From Phytoseiulus persimilis (lineage: Eukaryota; Arthropoda; Arachnida; Mesostigmata; Phytoseiidae): a stretch of 64,000 bases of DNA. This document shows, piece by piece, positions 55,866-64,000 of the stretch. The stretch lies in NCBI GenBank assembly GCA_037576195.1, contig CM075101.1, positions 30,628,001 through 30,692,000 of the forward strand. The letters run 5' to 3'. Positions within the stretch are counted from its first letter, which is position 1; each line of letters opens with the position of its first letter. The position numbers and the translations under genes were made by a program. The notes under the pieces were generated by a model. The model had not been told where the DNA came from, ran no database searches, and worked only from the letters and a program-made list of their open reading frames with translations.

Positions 55866-58800
55866 TTCACCGCGCGGGCGGCTCATTCCACCGCAATAAA
55901 TTAAGGAACCTCGGACGAGAACGACGACACCGTAAATCGATCAGTCATCAAGCTCAACGTGGCTGTGGCTGAAAAGCGAATCGCTCGGTTTGAGGATCTT
56001 AATTTGATCGTGATTCTCGAAGTGGTCATACTACGGTTCATTCCCTCGCTGAAATCGATGAGTAGACGTACGGATTTCTGAATAGAGGCTCGAAAACCGA
56101 CCGCCTGTCCGTCGGTTCGTTATGGAGGCGAATGGTGACCACCATGGGAGAAGCAGCTGCTGCTGTTTCCACCCTCTCGATACGGCTCCCCCTCACAGTA
56201 TTCATTACGCATTCCGGCGGTAGATTTGTCTGGGAGGTACGGCCCGAGCAGCCCGTCGATCTCCCCGTCCGAGTGCTCAGAACGATAAAGCGACGACGGC
56301 TGGGAAAAGGAGGCGCGGGGGAAGAAAAGGTCCCAACCAAAGGGGGGGGGGGGGGAGCGGCTCATTTTAATCACAATCACATAACGTTTCTTCTGCCGAT
56401 CTTCCTCTCGCGGCTGAACCAGTTGCTGCCGCTAGTGCTTGTGCGCTCTTTCGCCGCCCACTCTCTTTGTCGGCCTCTTTGTGACTTGCCAGCCTCGACG
56501 CTACCGTTCACACATGGGCGCAAGCACCTCTAAGCAGTCGTCGCCGTTGTTTGGCGGCGGCGGCAGCGGCGGCGGCTCCTCCTCCTCTGCCCACCTAGCA
56601 GTCGACAGCGTGGATATCCGCTGCGTATATATTCCATATGCAAGGCCGAAAGGCAATAACGGCACTTCTTCTCGACCGAGCCGCTCCCTCCAGCTTCACT
56701 TCACTCCTCCTGCGTACACTCTCATCTTACTTCCTCCTGAGGCTCGACTTGAGCCTTACTCCGCGATTCCGTCCTGGTTCTCGAGATCATTCAATGCGAT
56801 GCCCTTGGAAAGTGTGTCACACTTGTCGATGATTATATTCGGTACCGTGACGGAGTCAGCGGAGGATGGAAGCGCTGCAAGAGCCGCGTACAGAATCTCT
56901 CCGCGTAAATTTCCCCCCTCCCCTGAGCCGGCCCCCCGTCAAACGATCTTGCAACGTGTGGGAGAAATCGTGTCGCACGATCGCTGATAGAGGCTGGCTT
57001 ACGTCAAAGCTATCAAAAGCCCAAGCGTGAACTGAGCGATTGTGATCACCGTTTCCAAATGGCTTTATTCGCCTCGTTGTGCAACGAGGTTTTCTTTGTT
57101 TTTGCGCGATTTCGTCTGCTCCACAGCTGCTGAGAAACATGATCTCGCTCAACGATTTCCCCCTCCCCGCTTCGCCGCTCGAGAATGTTACTCAAGGCGC
57201 TCCTTCACGGCAGCTCGGTGTCGATCACGATTCGGCCACCGCGCCGAGTGAATAGTATTCGTCTTCCCAGCTATTGGTCGCCAACAACCGATATCATTCT
57301 GTCGAGTCGCGCGGGCGTTACCACCGCTTGGAACAGCGGAACACAACGATGCTCCTCTGGGTTCGGTTCTACGATCAATTATCGATGGTCCATCAGCTCT
57401 ACGCAACGTTGATGACGATCGGAGTGACGAGACCAGGAGCGCCTGGGCGTTTGGGTTTCTCTTCACCGAAAGCTTACGCAACTTCCATTCTGCAATCCTC
57501 GCACTCCTGGCAATGCGCTCCCGGAAACAGCCAGGCCACGGCGATTCCTTCCCAGGAATGAATTCCTGTGGTGAAGTCTCGATTGTGCGGCCGCCGACCA
57601 TCGAACCGTCAGGAAACGAGGACGTCGCCCGGGGTTCCCCGTTTTGAGACACAAATCGCGGCAGAGTGAGTTTAATACATTCCCCGAGTTCGGGACGGCG
57701 GCTCTCCCAGCAGAGTTACAAGTTCTGACATCTTCGAAGCTCATCGTCCCCGACGTTCAGTGTGATCCGAAGCTTGGAGAAGGGTGAGGATCAAAATTCG
57801 TAGATCACTTGCTGATACATCTGAACAGGCGGCGGACGCGGCCAGGCTCCTACTGTATGATACTCCGCTCCTGCCTGGAGGACTCGTACACATTCATAGG
57901 ACGATCGCCGGCAATCACTGAGTCCGGAATGCATTCAAAGGCAGCTGTCGGCTCCCACTGCACACGGATACACGGACAGACCGATCGAGCGAGCGAGCGG
58001 GCGGGCGAGCCAACGAGAGACTGACTGACAGACAACAAGCAGTAAGAACTACGCCAGACACCGACGCTGCAATGTGGCAACGAATGATGGAGCTCTGGCT
58101 CGCTTGGCAAACCGGACTCGATACGATTCTCGCGGCATCTTAAGGCAGAGGTGGGAACGCAGAACAAAAGCGAGAAGGGAAGTAGAAGTAAGAAAGCCTC
58201 ATCTCACCTCATCTGTCTCGAGATGGTGAGCCCGAGGATATCGGTCACAATTGAGCCGTGACGAAGGCGTAGCTGTGCTCACATCACTCTCCAGTCCTAT
58301 TCGCAGTGGAATGGAAAATAGATAAGTACGGGGGATAGCGGACGTCAGAACGACGAATCGACACGATCACAGGATTCCGACTGGGGATTCGAACAGGGTT
58401 CTCGGCCGAGCCTCCAACTCAGGACGGGCACGTTCGTATCCGGCGGAGTTCGGCGAACATGAGCGGCCGCGGATCATGCAGAAGTCCACTAAAGTCAATC
58501 GTTCCCAAGTAGCTTGAGAGCGAGCAAACAAATCGTGAAGCCGAATCGGCTTCGGTTTGCACTCGTCCCGAACTCGCGTTCGTCGGATGGTTCGCGATCC
58601 GAGAGAAAGCGCATTCTCAAAAACTCACTCGGGCACCCGAAGCTGCCTCTAGCGAAACAGGGTTTACCAACTTCGGCCAGATTGCATTGGCTTAAGCGTC
58701 GAGTCACTCAATTGCTCACCACACGTTTTTCCCTCCGCGACCAAGAGCTATGCAGGAACTGCGCTTGCACTCATACAATCGAAACGGTGAAAAGCTTTTC

Positions 58801-59900
58801 GTTTCAACCAATCCTGCATTTTTTTCTCGCTGGCTCTCCGCAAGGGGTGCATGTGGTGTGCGTATCGAGGTGGATGTCGGGTCAGGTAGTGTTAGCGCCT
58901 CCGGCACTCGCCCGAGGAGACCGGAGGCCATCTCAGAGTATTGGTCTGACGTTCAGACATGCTCTTTGTTGACGAGGACGGAGAATCCCTCACAGATGTT
59001 TGCGCTGCAGCCGCTCCATGCTTGCATCCATCTCAGTTCGTGCATAGAACCCACATTGGTATTTCCTTCCGAGCCCGCCCGACTCAGCCGGAGTCCAATT
59101 GATCCTCAACTGGTTCTCAACTGAGGTTCCACTTTCGCTAACAGCATCGGGCGAAGATTACTAGACGTCGAGTACGGGAAGACTACTCCTGAAGGAGGAG
59201 CGAGGAATAAATGAGCATAAAGCCAGAGGAGCGAACTTCTTCTCTGACGGAGTGTGCCCGACGGGAACGTCTCTGTGCCCCAATCCATCTGCTCATCCAC
59301 GTTTGATTGCTTTCGGCTTGGGTGTTCCAAATGGTTCGGTTACGATTTGCGGAACCCTATGGCTGGTCAAATTGATTCGACGAAGTGCTGCCTGAGTGGA
59401 TAGGCGTCACAGGAGTCGCCGTAGCGATGGACATGGCTCATTGTTGATTCCATCGCTGTCCGCAACCGCGATCAACTCTGCCTCTCGGTGCGTGTGTGTG
59501 TCAGGGGGGGGGCTTCGAAGTTACAATCTCGCGACAGGGATCATCGCGAGAAGCTCCTCACGGCTCCAGACACTGATAATACATCTTCAGGCGATTTGGA
59601 ATGATGAATGGTTCCGTTAGAGGCCTCAGCGATTAAGCCCGAGGAATGCGATGAAGACGAATTCCCATCCGGGCCCAAGGCCGACTAAAGCTCAGCGGAA
59701 GATAAATCCGCGGAAGCTCACGCGATCGGGCCCGAGCTCCCATTCGGCTCGCGCGCCGGGAGCATGGATTAACAGGAACCTGCCTCATAACGGTTATTCC
59801 GAAAACGAGCTGATTCACCGCGAGACAGACCTTTCATTGAGACCTGGTGGATTCTCTTCTGTCCCTTGCTAGCGTTCCTCCGGTCTCCGTCTTCACTCAC
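55866..59900. other. No firm gene; upstream of the 55.87 kb start
   Basis: GC-rich, low-complexity DNA with a G run at 56342-56355 and GCC/CGG-rich and CTC-rich stretches. It likely includes the promoter of the minus-strand gene at 55.87 kb. A plus donor GTGAGTTT at about 57667 lacks a matching coding block. Confidence 0.4.
57980..58030. repeat. GAGC/GACT tetranucleotide run
   Basis: Imperfect CGAG and CGGG words followed by GACT words, the same class as the belts at 5.8-11.6 kb but shorter. Confidence 0.6.
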
Positions 59901-60503
59901 GTCGGTTGTTATCATCGCCGTCGCTCTCGTCTCCGTCCCTGATGTCTCTGGGCCGCCGAAGTCGTGCGGCGTCGACGCCAAGCTCGTGACGGGCGATTGT
60001 GAGAGCGATAGTACACTCGGATGGCATCGATATAGAATCGAGACGAGGCGGAGAGGAACGAAAGGAAAGGCGAAAGGAAATAAGGAGAAGGAGGATATTG
60101 CTTCAATCGTCGAAAGGATATCAACATACGACAAGTACGGCGACGTCAACGACAACAAGGAGGACCATAGATCGTTCGCATGTCGTTGACAACAAGGCCG
60201 TCGCCGTCGTTACTGCCATCATGACGTCACTTTCTCAACGTCGTCCTGTTTTTTTTTTAGTTTCGTTCCACTTCTCTCACCATCATCGCCTCAAACGAAG
60301 CGTGTCTTCCACTCGCGCCCCTCTCAGACAGTTCCGCTGGCGCGCCGGCCGATCTGCATCGAGTTTTTCACCCGTTGGCCTTTCGGTTGGTCTCATCGAG
60401 CCGAAACGCTTCGGTGGCGCTAGGCCATCGTACCCTCATCCGCCGACGCGAACTCACGTTTGTGTATAATGGATTCAGAGTTGGAACTTCGCAGACCTCG
60501 ACC
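59901..60503 (-). CDS. Two exon-like blocks of an unidentified gene (minus)
   Basis: The block 60458-60503 has a strong acceptor (TTTCACTTCTCTCTCGGCAG) and donor (GTGAGTT). The block 59901-59947 has acceptor TTCGGCGGCCCAG and donor GTGAGTG. They join in phase (one leftover base plus two) to read GRGLRSSNSESIIHKQ then TSGTETRATAMITTD; a second frame of the upper block reads VEVCEVPTLNPLYTN. No family is recognised, and outer exons were not found. The upper block has the best splice signals in this part of the window. Confidence 0.35.
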
Positions 60504-63500
60504 CTGCCGAGAGAGAAGTGAAATGTTTGGGAGCGTTCCCGTCTCATGCCGACGATTTTTTTCTCCCTCTTTGATTTCCTCCCCTTTGTCGGACCTTTTC
60601 CTCGGCCGCCACGGCTCAGCTCGGAAGGCGCTCAGTCGAACCGTGTCTGAGTCGGGAACTCGGACCGCCGGCCATCGAGTCATACATTCATTATTTAAGT
60701 CGAGGAGATTAACGGGAACGAAAGGAGAGAACCGGAGAGCGCCGAGCCTCGGTTCGAAGGTAGCAGGAGATTAGACTGAGCGAGCGAGCGAGCGGGCAAG
60801 CCGGCGGGCAGGGTCTTACGGTGGAGTTGCGAAGGAGTTTCCGCACAGTGTAATTATTGCGTGACAGTTTATCATCTCCAGAGAGAAACAGGCTGCCAGT
60901 CAGGCAGGAAGGGGGTAGGCAACGTCTACGGCAGCAGACGAACAACAACAACGAACGAAAAGGCTCGCGGCAGCAACACTGGCTGCTCGGCTGCCAAACA
61001 ACCGAGGGGGAAGAATCGGAGGAGGCTGGGAGAAAAAAGCGAGCCGGAGAGCGGCGACGAAAATTAGCGAGAGGAAGACGCTGAAAAGAGAGCTTAGGAT
61101 GACGATGATGACGAGTAAGCGAGCGGAGTGGCACTTTGACGGCTAGCGTCAATCATTTTCGCCTGAACTCTTTCGGCTCTCGTTCGTCGGCTCGCTCGCT
61201 CGTTCGTTCGTTCACTCATCTTTATGCTTCACTCGCGGTGGTTCTGCCGCAGCCACGAGTGGAGTCTGGCTGTGCGTCCTCCCATCTGGACTTCGGAGCA
61301 ATGCCCGCTTACTTTTCCTCTCACGAGATTCCTCACGCAGACATCACCAGCGTAAGCAGACTAGCAGTCCGCCTCACACAAACTCTCTCCTACTGCCTCG
61401 TTCCCGTCGCATCTGCCAAGTTGAGCTGCAAGGAACGAGATGCGCTCGAACGTTTCCCCCTCGCGACGGTTCGCGTGGCGAGGCTCAGCGGGTTCCGTTG
61501 CGGATTCCGGCACTGCCATTCAGCATAGCACGCTGTCGGTTCGATTCGCGACGGTTTCGGATACCCGGAACGTTCAGAACGCGTGCCGCGTTATAGACAG
61601 ACTCCGCAAATGTTTCTGAGGGCCCTCGTTTCTCCCTGCAGAACTGTTCAGGCTTTGCAAGGATCGGCCGTAAGCTGATTCCGCGAAACGCACGTTTGAT
61701 CCTCCACCGCTGCGTCATGAACGGACTCGGGACACAGAGTCGTCTCGCACAAGTCTTTTTCACGGACCGAATGATTAGGGGAGGATCATCCTGATGACCA
61801 ATCTGCGAGCGAACCTACTCTTCAACGGGTGGACGACGTAACGAGAAAACCAAAGAGGATCTGAAGAAAAGAATCGGAGAAGGAGCCAACGACCGGCGTG
61901 ACTCCCTGGCAGGCGCTCCCTATAACAAATGGTCCCTCCCCCATTCCACTCCACTCCCTGACAGAGCCAGCCGTTCAGGCGCGGAATCCCACCTTTCCTG
62001 TCGTGCGGGCTCGTTCGCCCTTCCAAAACACACTCCCTCTCTCTCCTGTTCCCCGCGCTGGACTTCTACTTTCGATCGCTCCTCAGTATAGTACCCCGTA
62101 TTTTTAGTTTGAGCGCCCTCTCTTGTGTCCGCTCTCTGAGTTCATATTTTCTTATTTGTCTTCGACGGCAAGGGAAGAGAAAGTTCTCTGCGGATCGGAC
62201 GACTTGCTCGCTTTTCGTTTGCGAAATAGAAAAGGCCGACGGGGAGGGGGCTGAGTCATGACCTTCCGAGGAGGACGCAAGGCCTTGACTCCGAGCGAGC
62301 GAACGTCATTCCATGATGCAGACTGACGTATTCAGCTAAATCCTATCCTCAATCATTGAGGTACTCCCGTTCTGCATGGGGGGACGTATTCAAATCTGCA
62401 CTACAAATAAGATCCCGATACAGCGTTGAGAAGGACTTGAGTAATGACAGAACTGCTGCTGATAAACTTCTGTCTGAATGGCTTCAGGTCACAAAGCCTG
62501 AGAGCTCAAGAAAAACGAGGATTCCTTTGATTTTTGGATTTTCCTTCTCGCTCCCCCAAAATGAGCTTCGTCCGTTTCGCCTCGGCCGAAGTCGCCCCCG
62601 CACTGTATGTACACTCCTCGCAAACTTTCCACCGAGCTCCAGAGCTAAGAACACAGGGTTGCGCAAGTTCGATATATTCCTGTCTCTCGAAGTATGCCAC
62701 ACAGCCGGGCTCGATGTTTTGGAATCCCTAGTATTGGCGGCGCGTATTGTTTGCGTCGGGTCTGTTTATTTTGGTTCCGCTCCTTCTCTCTGCCGTCCTC
62801 CGCTTTCTGGGGATCTCCCACCAACCGTCTGGCGGAATACGAGATGCGCAACGGAACGATCGACGGAGGCATCCTTGGCGGCGGCTTCCCCCCCCCCCCC
62901 CTTTTCAGCCCGAACCCCGGTCTCCTAGTCTCCCTCAGATTATGGAAACACGATATGCGTCGTTCTCGTTCTGATGACGGCAGAAAGCATCTCGATGATC
63001 GCTCCGAAACTATGGTCTCGCTCGAAGCCTAGCTCGCATGCTATTCATTCTCCGCCCTGCTTGCGCTGGTGGGCACACTCGCCTGGCCGCCAGCTTGCTC
63101 CGTCTGATGGATCACCGGATACCATCATCGTAGACTAGCGAAAAAGAGCCGAGGGGCTCAATCCTGACGGAGGGACGAGGACTGACGCGGCAAGGGAAGA
63201 ATCCAGGATTCAAACTGGAGTACTCGAAGTATCGCTGCCTGAGAAGCGAGAGCGGAATCCAGAAGCTAGCGTTCGGCTGGGCTTCGTTCCGGTGGCCGCA
63301 ACTCGGAGGGAAAGATAAGGAGGAAGCGCACACGAGCTCGCATCCATTGGAATCTTGAGAAGCAGGCCCCGGCGAGACGATCTGAGAGACTTAGCTCATG
63401 AACCCCTCGTGCAAGCCAAAGGGTGCGATCAACGTTTAGGACCTTCGACTCGTAGGCTCAGATCGCCTTCCTGCTGACGTTTCAGTCAAGGGAGGAGGCG

Positions 63501-64000
63501 GCGTGTTCTACATACAGCAATTGGATCTGAGACTGTGTCATTTTTTATCATCAGTATTGACAGTACCCGACTATTACTGTCAAGTTGAAGCGAATTTACC
63601 CACGCCGGAAGCAGTGCAACGACTGGAAACGCGGCGCTGTCTTCTTCCTTTCCCCTCCTTCGGAAATCCACAAATAATGTCTGGATCATTGAACTTTGTG
63701 GCTGTAAATCTCCGCCGCCATCATAGACACACGGAGGACGACGGAAAAACGGCGCGGAAGCAAACCGACACGAGAAACCGTGTTCGTCGAGACGACACAA
63801 GTGAGCAGGAAGAAATGCTCTCGGGGAGGATTGAGAAAAGTTTATCGCTCAGGGCACGACGACGCGGAAACTACGCTGAGCCGAGGATACAAGTCGGAAA
63901 AGTGTCCGAGCTCTCGTGCCCGCATCAAGATCACGACATTAGGCGCAATCAAAGAGTTCTTTATCCGAACGAATTCCTTTGAGCCATAATGAGAGCGAAC
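60504..64000. other. No firm gene to the window end
   Basis: GC-rich, with tetranucleotide words (GAGC at 60779-60800; GCTC/GTTC at 61185-61215), a C run at 62887-62900 and many overlapping ORFs. The ORFs at 62356-62928 and 63503-63982 have Arg/Ser-heavy composition and no domain. May be promoter and intron sequence of flanking genes. Confidence 0.4.
61180..61216. repeat. GCTC/GTTC tetranucleotide run
   Basis: Uninterrupted (GCTC)n followed by (GTTC)n words in the same 4-base phase. Confidence 0.75.

Noticed and set aside
62356..62928. 190-residue plus ORF
   Set aside because: Runs through a poly-C tract, no domain, composition changes along its length; likely chance in GC-rich DNA.

Overview
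This is nuclear DNA from an animal, most likely an arachnid and probably a mesostigmatid (phytoseiid-type) mite. Genes have short GT-AG introns and AATAAA signals, there are no operons, and two intronless chemosensory ionotropic-receptor paralogues sit beside a canonical SEC13. GC content is near 50 percent, and intron loss next to an expanded ionotropic receptor family is typical of predatory mites such as Galendromus occidentalis. The species name is an inference; no search was possible. Exon structures were built by hand from splice signals, reading phase and conserved protein motifs. Most real exons are short and sit inside long stretches full of chance ORFs.

Layout. 0.9-2.6 kb (minus): two alternative-looking C2H2 zinc-finger 3' ends of a transcription factor. 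4.7-14 kb: a region with belts of tetranucleotide-phased low complexity (5.8-6.5, 7.8-8.3, 9.5-10.1, 11.4-11.65 kb) and at least two unidentified minus-strand multi-exon genes (7.2-7.7 and 11.9-13.6 kb). 14-18.2 kb: a repeat-rich stretch with two foldback-type elements. 19-27 kb: small housekeeping or regulatory genes, namely two four-pass membrane proteins, a trihelix Myb/SANT-like DNA-binding protein, and a BCAR3/NSP-family SH2 protein. 27.3-33.8 kb: an ionotropic receptor pair pointing away from each other, one of them lying inside an intron of SEC13 on the opposite strand. 34-34.6 kb: a tentative gene sharing the SEC13 promoter.

35.3-42.7 kb is the standout. It is a 15-exon plus-strand gene whose reading frame is maintained through every junction (3,987 coding bases, 1,328 residues). 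It encodes a secreted protein with a Cys-containing N-terminal region, a central Gly/Tyr/Ala/Pro region of about 700 residues with a 30-bp tandem repeat (GGYGGPAAAP type), and a non-repetitive helical C-terminal region. This is the architecture of a silk, cement or cuticle structural protein.

43.8-45.1 kb holds a small three-exon secreted-protein gene. 45-64 kb is mostly non-coding or intronic. It contains part of an unidentified minus-strand gene starting at 55.87 kb with exons at 55.2, 55.1 and probably 52.3 kb, isolated exon-like blocks at 54.5 and 59.9-60.5 kb, homopolymer runs and more tetranucleotide belts.

The genes do not form a pathway. The functional themes are secretion (SEC13, the silk-like protein, the small secreted protein), chemosensation (ionotropic receptors) and signalling or transcription (SH2 adaptor, trihelix, zinc finger).
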